A stretch of DNA of 19,733 nt, from assembly GCA_937967685.1 (NCBI GenBank), contig CALBTX010000066.1, forward strand, positions 1 to 19,733. Reading direction: 5' to 3'. Both the position numbers and the translations under genes were made by a program. Under the pieces are notes generated by a model. That model worked only from the letters and a program-made list of their open reading frames with translations, searched no databases and was not told where the DNA came from. Origin of the DNA: an uncultured Bacillaceae bacterium. GTDB taxonomy: Bacteria; Bacillota; Bacilli; Caldalkalibacillales; Caldalkalibacillaceae. Every line of letters begins with the position of its first letter. Positions within the stretch are counted from its first letter, which is position 1. This document shows, in pieces, positions 1 to 8,342 of the stretch.

Positions 1-2017
1 GAACATTTTCTTTTTCATTGTCTTCATTATCTGCGTTTTCATTATTTGTGTTTTGGGTGGGGATCTGGTCCTTTTTGACCCAATTAATCAGCCCGCCGTC
101 CAACATAAACTCAATTTGTCGTGGAGAAAGATCGTGACTCAATGACAGTGAGCCGTTCTTCCCTTTGATGTGGCAGGTGACCCGGTTTCCTGCTTGAATG
201 GTTTGGCGTAAGTTTGAGAATACGAGCACATCCCCCTGCTTCAGCTGGTCGTAATCGGCATCATCGTCAAACGTCAAGGGAAGCACGCCGAAGTTGCATA
301 AGTTTTGCCAGTGAATGCGGGCGAAGCTTTGGGCGACGACGACACGCAAACCGAGGTAACGCGGTCCGAGGGCGGCATGTTCGCGGCTCGATCCTTGACC
401 ATAATTGCTCCCGCCGACAATGGCATGTCCCCTCTGTTCACGGATCTTTCGCGCTCTTTTGGCATACGTATCATCGACGAGGGCAAAGGCAAACTCGCTG
501 ATTTTAGGCAAATTGCTGCGGTAGGGCAGGACACGTGCACCTGCCGGCAGAATTTCGTCCGTAGAAATGTCATCGCCCACTTTTAAAAGAATCTCCACTT
601 CCATCTGATCGGGCAGGGGATCCATCTCGGGAATGGAGGCGATGTTCGGCCCTTTAACCAATTGTATTTTGCGGGATTCTTCTTCAGGCAGGGGTGGAAT
701 GAGCATATCTTTCAAAATGACGGGATCTTTCGGCTGTTCCACACGCGGATAAGCCATACCCCATTGTTTGGCCAAATCCCTGGGGTCGGTTATTTTACCG
801 GTTAGAGCTGAGGCTGTGGCCGTTTCCGGACTGCAGAGGAATACTCTGTCTTCCCACGTCCCTGAACGCCCCGGAAAATTGCGCGGGACCGTGCGCAAAC
901 TGTTTTGTTCAGTGGCCGGCGCCTGACCCATACCGATGCACCCGTTACAGCCCGGCTGATGCAACCTGGCCCCCGCTTTGATCAAGTTGAGCAGCAAGCC
1001 TTCTTTTGTTAAGTTTTCCAGCAGCTCTCTGGAGGTCGGGTTGATATCGAAAGAAACGCCTTCAGCTTTTCGGCGGCCCTCCACCATTTTGGCCGCGATG
1101 GCGAAATCTCTATAGCCCGGGTTGGCAGAGGAGCCGATATAGGCCTGATAGATCGGTTCACCGGCGATTTCCCTGACCGGAACAACATTCCCGGGACTTG
1201 ACGGCTTGGCGATCAATGGCTCCAACTCGGAGAGATTGATTTCCTCATTGATATCATATTCGGCGCCTTCGTCAGCAACGAGTTCCACCCAATCCTCTTC
1301 CCGTCCTTCCGACTTCAGGAAGCGGCGCACTTCTTCATCCGACGGGAACACCGTGGCGGTATTACCGAGTTCGGCCCCCATATTGGCGATGACGTGCCGA
1401 TCCATGGCGCTTAAATGTTTCAAGCCGGGACCGTAATATTCGATGATCCGCCCCACGGCCGCTTTCACCCCGTGTCTGCGCAGCATTTCCAGAATGACAT
1501 CTTTGGCGCTGACCCACTCGGGCAGTTGCCCGGTCAGCTTAACGCCCCAAATTTTGGGCATTTTAACATAGTAAGGTTTGCCGGTGATCGCCAGGGCCAC
1601 TTCCAGACCGCCCGTGCCGATCGCCAACATGCCCAACGATCCGTTGGCGCACGTATGACTGTCCGAACCAAGCAACGTTTTCCCCGGTTTGCCAAGGCGC
1701 TGCATGTGCACGGGATGGCTCACGCCGTTGCCCGGTTCACTGTACCACATGCCGAAGCGTTTGGCTGCACTGAGCAAGAAAAGATGATCATCCGGATTTT
1801 TGTGATCCTCCTGCAGAACATTATGGTCTATGTATTGTGCAGACACTTCCGTCTTCGCCCGGTCCAAGTTCATCGCTTCCAATTCCAGCATGACCAATGT
1901 GCCTGTCGCATCCTGGGTTAATGTCTGATCAATTTTCAAACCGATTTCTTGCCCGGGAACCATATCTCCGGAAAGAAGATGATCTTTGATTAATTTCTGA
2001 GCCACATTGTATGGCAT
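1..2017 (-). CDS. Aconitate hydratase, short bacterial type (3' end outside window)
   Basis: Interconverts citrate and isocitrate in the cytosolic TCA cycle. The frame was read by hand from ATG 2017 to the window edge: 672 codons with no stop, so the C-terminus is missing. Three cysteines able to bind the [4Fe-4S] cluster are visible: one in SDSHTCANGS (about residue 123) and two in PGCNGCIGMG (about 357 and 360). The C-terminal swivel domain shows DDISTDEILPAG and the substrate-binding GGANYGQGSSREHA (about residue 535). Overall size fits the roughly 640-residue aconitases, not the roughly 900-residue AcnA/CitB form. ATG 2017 is preceded by GGGGTG at suitable spacing; an in-frame ATG at 2032 has no ribosome site. 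After the conserved core ends (LINWVKK) an unusual Asn/Glu/Asp-rich tail begins and continues past the edge. The family call is secure; the symbol is left open because more than one aconitase can occur in a genome. Confidence 0.93.
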   Translation of the reverse strand, partial: MPYNVAQKLIKDHLLSGDMVPGQEIGLKIDQTLTQDATGTLVMLELEAMNLDRAKTEVSAQYIDHNVLQEDHKNPDDHLFLLSAAKRFGMWYSEPGNGVSHPVHMQRLGKPGKTLLGSDSHTCANGSLGMLAIGTGGLEVALAITGKPYYVKMPKIWGVKLTGQLPEWVSAKDVILEMLRRHGVKAAVGRIIEYYGPGLKHLSAMDRHVIANMGAELGNTATVFPSDEEVRRFLKSEGREEDWVELVADEGAEYDINEEINLSELEPLIAKPSSPGNVVPVREIAGEPIYQAYIGSSANPGYRDFAIAAKMVEGRRKAEGVSFDINPTSRELLENLTKEGLLLNLIKAGARLHQPGCNGCIGMGQAPATEQNSLRTVPRNFPGRSGTWEDRVFLCSPETATASALTGKITDPRDLAKQWGMAYPRVEQPKDPVILKDMLIPPLPEEESRKIQLVKGPNIASIPEMDPLPDQMEVEILLKVGDDISTDEILPAGARVLPYRSNLPKISEFAFALVDDTYAKRARKIREQRGHAIVGGSNYGQGSSREHAALGPRYLGLRVVVAQSFARIHWQNLCNFGVLPLTFDDDADYDQLKQGDVLVFSNLRQTIQAGNRVTCHIKGKNGSLSLSHDLSPRQIEFMLDGGLINWVKKDQIPTQNTNNENADNEDNEKENV

Positions 2018-2088
2018 ACGCTGACACCCCATTTGTTGAGCGTTGAATGTGTAGGAATACGGGTTTAGTTTTTGCGGAATGAAAGATT

Positions 2089-2547
2089 TTATGCTCTCTG
2101 AAAGAGGATATAACGCACGAGGATGCCGAGCGCGGCCCCGATACATAAACTGATGATGGGCAAAAAAATGGGACCGATATACACGCCGGACAAGTGGAAA
2201 ACCGAAGAGTAAACCACCCCGATCGTACCCACGTAAGCGGCAAAAACGAAGGGCAGAAAGGAATACGGAGTGTCCCTTCCTCCGGCATCACGATAGGCAT
2301 CCCACATGGCAAACAAGTAGACGCACGGGTAGAACAGCAGCCATTGATAATCCGTCTCCATGATGGCTTGCTGAGTTTGACCTTGAAAACTAAGGATGAT
2401 GGCCATGTTGAGACGGGCTTTGACGTTGATCAGAAATTCGAAAAAAAGGAACAAGACCCCTTTGACATATTTGCTGTTCAAAAGTTGGCCCACTCCGGGG
2501 AGGGCGATGCTCCAAAGCAGAACCTCCAACTTGTCCTTCTTAGCCAT
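2089..2547 (-). CDS. Small polytopic membrane protein of unknown function
   Basis: A 152-residue hydrophobic protein that I do not recognise by name. About four hydrophobic segments are visible (roughly residues 10-22, 29-55, 68-84 and 98-150, the last possibly two helices). The N-terminal motif LPGVGQLLNSKYVKGVLFLF resembles the start of TM2-like and related small membrane proteins, where a Pro-Gly-x-Gly-Gln turn precedes a Lys-Gly; this is a resemblance only. The motif MWDAYRDAGG follows the third segment. I chose ATG 2547 because AAGAAGTG lies five bases upstream; an in-frame ATG at 2565 (six residues longer) has no ribosome site. It lies 71 bases upstream of the aconitase on the same strand and about 100 bases downstream of the germination A gene, with no obvious terminator on either side, so it could be read from the germination operon or with the aconitase. 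Confidence 0.75.
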   Translation of the reverse strand: MAKKDKLEVLLWSIALPGVGQLLNSKYVKGVLFLFFEFLINVKARLNMAIILSFQGQTQQAIMETDYQWLLFYPCVYLFAMWDAYRDAGGRDTPYSFLPFVFAAYVGTIGVVYSSVFHLSGVYIGPIFLPIISLCIGAALGILVRYILFQRA

Positions 2548-2648
2548 AAGATCACTTCTTTTCATTTAATCAACGGGGCATCCCAAACCGTTTAAGAACA
2601 AAAAATATCACACGAAAGGGACTCATTTGAGATCATCCATTCAGTGAC

Positions 2649-4184
2649 TCATTTGCGAGGTTCTCTCCAATCATCCAGCGTTCTCGGTTCCGCTTTCCGT
2701 CTGCGCAAAACGTTCAAGGGGAGACGAATGATTGAATCTTTAATGCCCTGCAAACTGTAAGGAGAAAAGGGGGATAAATAGTAACTGCCCATACTGCGCA
2801 ACCCGACCAGATGGATGTTGATGGCGATATAGGCGATGATCACCCCGTACAACCCGAAAATGGCCGCTGCGACCATTAAGGCGAAGCGCAGCATGCGGAA
2901 ACTGATGGCCACCGTAAAGCCGGGAATGGCGAAGTTGGAAATGGCCGTCAAGGCAACGACGATGACCATAATTGGGCTGACGATGCCGGCTCGAACGGCT
3001 GCCTCACCGATAATCAATCCCCCGACAACACCGATCGTCTGGCCGACATGCCGCGGCAGGCGAATCCCCGCTTCTCTCAACAGCTCAAATGTCGCTTCCA
3101 TGATTAACGCTTCAACGAAGGAGGGGAAAGGCACGCCTTCCCGGGATCCAGCGATGGATAAAGCCAGTGTCGTCGGGATCATCCCTTGGTGAAATGAATT
3201 CATGGCGATGTACAACGCCGGGAGAAAGAGGGCGATGAAGGAAGCTGCATAGCGAAGAATGCGGATCAATGTCGCCAGCAGCCAGCGTTCATAAAAGTCC
3301 TCGGAGGAGATTAACAACTGATGGAAAGTCACGGGGGCCATCAGGGCGAATGGCGTCCCTTCCAGCAGGATGATGACATTCCCATTCAGCAATCCTCTGA
3401 CACAATTGTCCGGCCGTTCTGTATGGAACAGCTGAGGGAAGGGGGAAAGCACATCGTCTTGAATATATTCTTCCAGGCTCCCCGTGGCCGGGACGTCATC
3501 CGTGTCGACGCAAGAGATGCGGTAGCGTACTTCCTCGACCAGTTGTTCGTTGGCGATGCCTTTCATATAACAGATGGCAAACGGCCTTTTCCCTCGTCGG
3601 CCCAGCGAACCGACCTGAATGGTCAAGTTTGGATCGCGTATCTTGCGGCGCAGAAGCATCATATTCGTCTTTAAATTTTCATTGAGGCCGTCCCGCGGGC
3701 CGCGGATGACGACTTCCGATTCCGGTTCTTCAATCGCCCGGTCTTCATAGCCGATCGTGTTCAGAATGATCAACCGCTTGAGTCCGTCAATGACCATTAA
3801 GGTTTTGCCGGACATGAATTGCAGTATGGCATTATCGATTGAATCGAGTACTCTGATTTCAGCCAAGGTGAGAATTTCCTCTTGTAATGAGGTGATAAAT
3901 CGGTCGGTTATTACAGCGGGTGCGTCCTTGGCAGGCAGATGCAGAAGCGGTTTCAGAACGTATTCTTCGAGTGTCAGCCGATCACACAAACTTTCAATAT
4001 AAAACAACGTGGCTGGGATTTTATGACCGATCTTGATCTCCCGCTGAATGACATCATCGCTTTCACCGACAATGTTTTGAATCGTTTCAACCGTGATGGA
4101 CATTTTTGAAGAAAGTTCAATCTCATATTCGTCTCCTCGGCGCACTTTGTCACGGTTCAATTGTTTCAGTAATTTTTTAAACAT
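2649..4184 (-). CDS. Spore germinant receptor subunit A (GerA/GerKA family)
   Basis: A-subunit of a nutrient germinant receptor, located in the spore inner membrane. It works with the B and C subunits to sense amino acids or sugars and trigger germination. The protein has a large soluble N-terminal half (about residues 1-290; motifs ITDRFITSLQEEI and EPESEVVIRGPRDGLNENLKTN typical of the family) and a C-terminal membrane half with several hydrophobic helices (about 300-460; PTTLALSIAGSREGVPFPSF is a family hallmark), ending in a basic tail. Length is about 511 residues, normal for the family. The ATG at 4184 has AAAGGTG six bases upstream. An ATG at 4190 and a GTG at 4193 would lengthen it by two or three residues and overlap the C-subunit stop, but their spacing is poor. 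It is the last gene of the D-B-C-A group. The germinant cannot be read from sequence, so no paralogue letter is given. Confidence 0.95.
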   Translation of the reverse strand: MFKKLLKQLNRDKVRRGDEYEIELSSKMSITVETIQNIVGESDDVIQREIKIGHKIPATLFYIESLCDRLTLEEYVLKPLLHLPAKDAPAVITDRFITSLQEEILTLAEIRVLDSIDNAILQFMSGKTLMVIDGLKRLIILNTIGYEDRAIEEPESEVVIRGPRDGLNENLKTNMMLLRRKIRDPNLTIQVGSLGRRGKRPFAICYMKGIANEQLVEEVRYRISCVDTDDVPATGSLEEYIQDDVLSPFPQLFHTERPDNCVRGLLNGNVIILLEGTPFALMAPVTFHQLLISSEDFYERWLLATLIRILRYAASFIALFLPALYIAMNSFHQGMIPTTLALSIAGSREGVPFPSFVEALIMEATFELLREAGIRLPRHVGQTIGVVGGLIIGEAAVRAGIVSPIMVIVVALTAISNFAIPGFTVAISFRMLRFALMVAAAIFGLYGVIIAYIAINIHLVGLRSMGSYYLSPFSPYSLQGIKDSIIRLPLNVLRRRKAEPRTLDDWREPRK

Positions 4185-4189
4185 GGCCA

Positions 4190-5428
4190 TCACCTTTTGT
4201 GCGATCGTTTACGATCCAATCCTTCGTCAGTCATGTAATGTTCAATGGTAGCTTTCACGTGCACATCAATCTTAGCCTCGGTATACTTTCCGTCTTCACC
4301 GTCCCACGTCTCTTTGATGTCTTTCCAGTAGTCATATTCTTTTGCTCTTACTTTTTCATCGAATCGAAAGAGATCGACGTGAAATTCATGTTGAGCCCGA
4401 TGCAGAAGATTCTCCACTTCTTTCTTGATCTGACTCTCAGCGGCTTTTTCCAATTCCATTAAGATACGGACGTTATCCACAAGCAAATCATTAACCCAGT
4501 TTTCTGAAAAAAAACCGCTTGTTTTTATCTCTAACCGAAAATGGTCTTCTCCGTTTTTTCGTTCATAAGAGAGCGAAGAATGAGACTCGGCGATTTCATA
4601 GGTAAAATGTTGTCCCCGAAAGGGGACTTCGACGTGAGTGTTAGTCTGTTCCCCCATAATCAAGTTGTATTCCATCATCTCCTCAGCATCTAACCAACCC
4701 ACCATGACATTCTGAAGACCATTGAAGACGGCTGCTCCTTCCATGGAAAGCTTATGTTCTCCTTCATACTTGATGCCTGGAATGACATAGCTGACAGAGC
4801 CGAGCATCAAACGGCTGATATCACCGAATTCCCGGGGAGGCATCATTCCCGAAGCCGCTTCATAGTTTTCAGCCACTCTTTCGATATACATCGCCGTAAA
4901 ATCTTCAAGCGGCGGTTGAACATCTAAAATTTTTTTCGCTTCTCCCCGGGAAATAAATACCATGCTTTTGCGACGCATTTCATGATCACGAACAAAAAGA
5001 TCCATCACATGTTTGAGCAACCCCCGTTGGGCCAACTCTTCATGGATGATCAGCACGCGCGCATGCTCGAAATTGAGTCGGCGGCTACTGCTGTTCATGA
5101 GATTGCGGATGTTGTGAAAGTTGGATACGCCCACCATTGATTCATTGTAAAATGATTGTCCCCCGTTCATCCCTCCTCCACCGCCTCCGCCTTCGGTGCT
5201 CAATTGACCGGGGATGGCAATTTGGAAAGTCGATGTGAACAGGTTGTTTATGTTGACTCCCGGCATTGTTTCACGGATCTCTGTTATTTGCTCATCCTCG
5301 CCGTTCACCGGGTCTAAGGCTACGCCTATTACAAAGGCCAATTCTTCAATTTCACGCTTGTCCCAACATCCGCTCGTCAGGAATAAAACGGTGCACAGCA
5401 AAATGAAGACGGCTATTTTTTTTCTCAT
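4190..5428 (-). CDS. Spore germinant receptor lipoprotein C (Ger(x)C family)
   Basis: C-subunit of the germinant receptor, a lipoprotein held on the outer face of the spore inner membrane. ATG 5428 gives a classic lipoprotein signal: MRKKIAVFILLCTVLFLTSGC, with lipobox LTSGC and the modified cysteine at residue 21, followed by the family motif WDKREIEEL. AGAGGATG lies seven bases upstream. The frame stays open upstream to 5494, but that extension would bury the signal peptide. Length is about 412 residues. The C-terminal half has alternating helical and strand segments, including a Glu/Lys-rich helix (LEKAAESQIKKEVENLLHRAQHE) typical of the family. A run of seven glycines (residues 80-86) in the N-terminal domain is unusual. 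The stop codon sits a few bases before the A-subunit start, and the B-subunit stop is 13 bases upstream of this start, so the three are surely one operon. Confidence 0.94.
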   Translation of the reverse strand: MRKKIAVFILLCTVLFLTSGCWDKREIEELAFVIGVALDPVNGEDEQITEIRETMPGVNINNLFTSTFQIAIPGQLSTEGGGGGGGMNGGQSFYNESMVGVSNFHNIRNLMNSSSRRLNFEHARVLIIHEELAQRGLLKHVMDLFVRDHEMRRKSMVFISRGEAKKILDVQPPLEDFTAMYIERVAENYEAASGMMPPREFGDISRLMLGSVSYVIPGIKYEGEHKLSMEGAAVFNGLQNVMVGWLDAEEMMEYNLIMGEQTNTHVEVPFRGQHFTYEIAESHSSLSYERKNGEDHFRLEIKTSGFFSENWVNDLLVDNVRILMELEKAAESQIKKEVENLLHRAQHEFHVDLFRFDEKVRAKEYDYWKDIKETWDGEDGKYTEAKIDVHVKATIEHYMTDEGLDRKRSHKR

Positions 5429-5441
5429 GAACAAACATCCT

Positions 5442-6572
5442 CTACGTTTTCCGATCGTTATGCATTGATGCGGTCCAGCGGGCCAGATAGCCACAGACCA
5501 GACTGAGGATAATCAAGCTGACCTCCAAAAACATAATCACTCCCCCAAAAAGGAATGCTTCGCTTATAGACGGAAAAATAAAAGCAAGCATAAAAATGAT
5601 GAAAGTTACGCCGGACGTGATCCAGGCCGTATTGCCGCGGGGGAGAAACTGTTCTCTGATGTTTTGTACGGCAAGCAAATGGAACGTAGATATGGTGTTG
5701 AAAATGCTCATCATCCATAAGGTGATGACTAACGACTCGATCCGTTCAAAGAAGGCGCCCGGAATTTCCAATTCCTTCGCTAATTCAATCGAGGGGAAGG
5801 TAATGCTCTTACTGATCTGAAAGCCAAAAATGGAATAGCCGAGCAAGGTCAGGGCGACGTTGAAAAGCGTGATAAAGCCGATTGAAACGTTAAGAGGGAG
5901 CGCCCTCACCTCCCTGGATTTCATCCAAGCCATAAAGAAAAAGATGATTTCAACGCCGAGGAAAACAAGGGGTGTATGTTTGAATCCCTTGAAAACGGGA
6001 CCGATCCCTTCACCTAATATGGGCAGGATTTCCTGGAAATGAGCATCGGGAAAATTAAAGGCAAAAATGATGATGAAGAAGGCAATACTGATCGGCGCAA
6101 ACATAATATTGAGATGGATGACGCCCTGGGTCCCTTTGCTGACCGCATAGGCTGTCGTTAAAAGAATGATACTCCCGGTGATGATGGTCGGCGTCTGGAG
6201 GAGCAGGTAGATTTGCAGGACGACCGTCGTGATACGCAGGATGAAGGCCAGGGCCAAAATAAAATAAATAATATACAATCCTCTCAAAACTTGACCCGGC
6301 CATTTGCCCCAGGACTGGTTTTCAATGATTTGCAGCAGGTTTTGACCGGGAAAGTGTTTTTGCAGACGGACATACAAAAAGACAACAAGCATGACGAGCA
6401 ATCCGTTGAGAATGATGGTTATCCAGCCGTCCGGCGTATTTAAGTCCGAGGCCAATTCACGGGGCAAATACAAAATACCCGTGCCCAAAATGACGGCGAT
6501 GAGGCTGATGGCCATTTCCACGCCCCGAATTTGAAAAGGATCTGTCTTTTGAAATCGGTTGGGAGGGGTCAT
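5442..6572 (-). CDS. Spore germinant receptor permease subunit B (GerB/APC family)
   Basis: B-subunit of the germinant receptor, with the amino acid/polyamine permease fold; in this family it is thought to hold the germinant-binding site. The sequence is almost wholly hydrophobic, with about ten predicted membrane helices. It opens with QIRGVEMAISLIAVILGTGILYLPREL, where the GTGILYLP segment corresponds to the broken first helix of the fold. ATG 6572 overlaps the stop of the upstream small gene as ATGA, suggesting translational coupling. A GTG at 6584 would add four residues; neither start has a strong ribosome site. Length from 6572 is 376 residues, near the usual 360-380. Confidence 0.93.
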   Translation of the reverse strand: MTPPNRFQKTDPFQIRGVEMAISLIAVILGTGILYLPRELASDLNTPDGWITIILNGLLVMLVVFLYVRLQKHFPGQNLLQIIENQSWGKWPGQVLRGLYIIYFILALAFILRITTVVLQIYLLLQTPTIITGSIILLTTAYAVSKGTQGVIHLNIMFAPISIAFFIIIFAFNFPDAHFQEILPILGEGIGPVFKGFKHTPLVFLGVEIIFFFMAWMKSREVRALPLNVSIGFITLFNVALTLLGYSIFGFQISKSITFPSIELAKELEIPGAFFERIESLVITLWMMSIFNTISTFHLLAVQNIREQFLPRGNTAWITSGVTFIIFMLAFIFPSISEAFLFGGVIMFLEVSLIILSLVCGYLARWTASMHNDRKT

Positions 6573-6766
6573 TTCTTCTGCCACTCTTTAATGAGTTGTT
6601 GGCGGATGCGTTGATTCTCTTCGTTCATCCACGGTAATTCCAGTGCCTTGACCAACCACCGATAGATGTAATGACCGATTACAATCAATGCTGACATGAC
6701 AAGACCAACCACCCAGACATTTAAGTCGGGGATCAACCGGGATATGTCCTCGAACATGTTTGCCAC
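6569..6766 (-). CDS. Small membrane protein, candidate D-subunit of the germinant receptor
   Basis: A 65-residue protein with one clear membrane segment (about residues 16-37, WVVGLVMSALIVIGHYIYRWLV after VANMFEDISRLIPDLN) and a charged tail (MNEENQRIRQQLIKEWQKK). Its TGA overlaps the ATG of the B-subunit, so it is the first gene of the receptor operon. Small D-type proteins that modulate receptor function are known next to some GerA-family operons (GerK of B. subtilis, GerU of B. megaterium); position and size fit that role, but I cannot confirm homology. I chose GTG 6766 because GGGGTGA lies five bases upstream; a GTG at 6775 would run through that ribosome site, and an ATG at 6757 is 15 bases from it. 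Most D-subunits are described with two membrane segments, so a one-helix protein is slightly off type. Confidence 0.65.
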   Translation of the reverse strand: MANMFEDISRLIPDLNVWVVGLVMSALIVIGHYIYRWLVKALELPWMNEENQRIRQQLIKEWQKK

Positions 6767-6795
6767 ATCGTTCACCCCACAGCAGCTATGGACTC

Positions 6796-6826
6796 TTTGA
6801 TGCTCAGGTCCTTCCTATAATGTTCA
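6796..6826 (-). promoter_or_regulatory. Sigma-G-like promoter of the germination operon
   Basis: Read on the minus strand: TGAACA, an 18-base spacer, then CATCAAA. This matches the forespore sigma-G pattern (TGAATA, 17-18, CATnMTA) at five of six and six of seven positions. It ends about 30 bases before the chosen start of the D-like gene and just upstream of its ribosome site. Forespore expression is what is known for GerA-family operons. The match was made by eye. Confidence 0.5.
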
Positions 6827-6864
6827 ACTCCTTCTTATTGTGGAACGGGTCCGGGAAATTATGT

Positions 6865-6987
6865 ATGGTGGAGACAGAATTTTGGAAGACTTGGTTCGGC
6901 AATCAATATTTCATGAGCGGCAGGGCGATGAGATCCTTTGTCATTGGCCTGACCTATTTTGTTAAGGGTCTATCAATGTTAAAATAA
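6865..6987 (+). CDS. Doubtful 40-residue ORF in the divergent spacer
   Basis: The 310-base spacer between the divergent germination and yhaO operons holds one possible small gene: ATG 6865 to TAA 6987, 40 residues, rich in aromatic and basic residues (FWKTWFGNQYFMSGRAMRSF, then VIGLTYFVKGLSMLK). Such composition is not typical of random spacer. A perfect TATAAT lies upstream at 6816-6821, but with no good -35, and the ribosome site before ATG 6865 is poor. The frame is open further upstream to 6760, but that part overlaps the opposite operon's control region and looks random. I do not recognise the protein. Confidence 0.28.
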   Translation: MVETEFWKTWFGNQYFMSGRAMRSFVIGLTYFVKGLSMLK

Positions 6988-7085
6988 AAGGAACATCAGT
7001 TCTTTCACGAAAGACACTGCCTCAACGAACAACATTTCTTATCGTTTAGGAATGATTCGTTTAAATAACAGTAGAGGGAGCACAG

Positions 7086-8342
7086 ATGATGCTTCGTTTT
7101 ATACATGCCGCCGATCTTCATTTGGACAGTCCGTTTCAAGGATTAGCCCATCTGCCGGCAAACATTCGCCGGCAGGTCATTCAATCGACGTTTCAGGCGT
7201 TTAGACGTCTCGTCCGCTTTGCCATTCGCCAAAAAGTGGATTTTATCTTGCTTGCCGGAGACGTTTTTGACAGGCAGCGCAGCTTGCGTGCTCAACTCGC
7301 CTTGAAAAAGGAATTGGAGATCTTGGCCAGAGAACAGATTGCCGTCTATATCGTTCATGGCAATCATGATCCGTTGCAAAACCACCGCTATCCGGTCAGC
7401 TGGCCGGATAATGTTCATGTTTTTGGCAGTGAGCATGTCCAGCGCATTCCTTTTTATAAACAGGGGCAAGAAGTCGCTGCGATCTATGGGATCAGTTATC
7501 CCCAGGCGAGAGTGACAGACAATTTAGCCGCGCTGTTTCAAAGGGAAACCGATGTTTTTTCCATCGCCATGTTACATACGAATTGCGGCGCTGTATCCGC
7601 TCACGAAAATTATGCTCCGTGTACAAAAGAAGACTTGCTGCGCTCCGGATTTGATTACTGGGCGCTCGGGCATGTGCACACCCGACGCGTTGTGCATGAA
7701 CATCCGCCGATTGTTTACCCGGGCAACACACAAGGCCGACATATACGGGAGCAGGGCGAACGGGGATTTTATTTGGTTGAGGTGAGTGAAACGGGCAGGA
7801 TTCGGCTCGCTTTTCAGCCCGCCTCTGAAATCGTTTGGCTGGAAAAAACAGTGGACTTCAGTGCTGTCCAAGATTTTGCCGACGTTGTTTCTCTGTTTGA
7901 AAGCTTGCGCAGTCAACTGCGGGAAAAATTCATGTCTCGTTCCGTGATGCTGCGTTGTATTGGTGTGGGTCAAACACGGCTTGCCGCCGAGCTGTCCGAT
8001 CCGGACGTAACAGCCGAGCTGATCCGCGATTGGCATCTCGAGGAAGAAGACCGACAGCCTTTTGTTTGGCTGGAGTCTTTCCGTTTTCAAGGAAAGCCGG
8101 AGTATGAACGGGAGAGTTTGAAAAAAAGCGGGGGGATTTATGGCCATCTTCTGCAGACGGCAGACCGCTTGATGGAGGATCAAGCACTGCGTGCAGAAGT
8201 GTTTCGGCGCGAATTGCGGCCGCTACTAAGCCATGAACGGGCCCGAAGATTTTTGGCTTCGTGGCCGGAAGATGAGCAGAAAGAAATCATTCGTCGGGCA
8301 GAGGCTCTTCTTTTAGGCGCATGGCTTGGAGGTGATGAATGA
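7086..8342 (+). CDS. yhaO: YhaO-like metallophosphoesterase, Mre11/SbcD family nuclease
   Basis: Calcineurin-like metallophosphoesterase of the Mre11/SbcD type, expected to be the nuclease half of a complex with the adjacent SMC-like ATPase. The two-metal motifs are intact and in order: AADLHLD (Asp10, His12), GDVFD (Asp59), GNHD (Asn93, His94), LHTNCG (His164) and GHVH (His196, His198). Length is 418 residues, close to B. subtilis YhaO. AGAGGGAG lies just upstream; ATG 7086 and the adjacent ATG 7089 are equally possible. The stop overlaps the next gene's ATG as ATGA. A role in DNA repair or end processing follows from the family; the physiological substrate is not known to me. Confidence 0.9.
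   Translation: MMLRFIHAADLHLDSPFQGLAHLPANIRRQVIQSTFQAFRRLVRFAIRQKVDFILLAGDVFDRQRSLRAQLALKKELEILAREQIAVYIVHGNHDPLQNHRYPVSWPDNVHVFGSEHVQRIPFYKQGQEVAAIYGISYPQARVTDNLAALFQRETDVFSIAMLHTNCGAVSAHENYAPCTKEDLLRSGFDYWALGHVHTRRVVHEHPPIVYPGNTQGRHIREQGERGFYLVEVSETGRIRLAFQPASEIVWLEKTVDFSAVQDFADVVSLFESLRSQLREKFMSRSVMLRCIGVGQTRLAAELSDPDVTAELIRDWHLEEEDRQPFVWLESFRFQGKPEYERESLKKSGGIYGHLLQTADRLMEDQALRAEVFRRELRPLLSHERARRFLASWPEDEQKEIIRRAEALLLGAWLGGDE

Noticed and set aside
2611..2660. Repeated GACTCATTTG near the 3' end of the germination A gene
   Set aside because: Only two copies of ten bases, one overlapping the stop region; no palindrome and no other copies nearby.
7572..8183. A 203-codon minus-strand frame opposite yhaO
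   Set aside because: It lies within yhaO, whose catalytic motifs are all present; no ribosome site or family resemblance.
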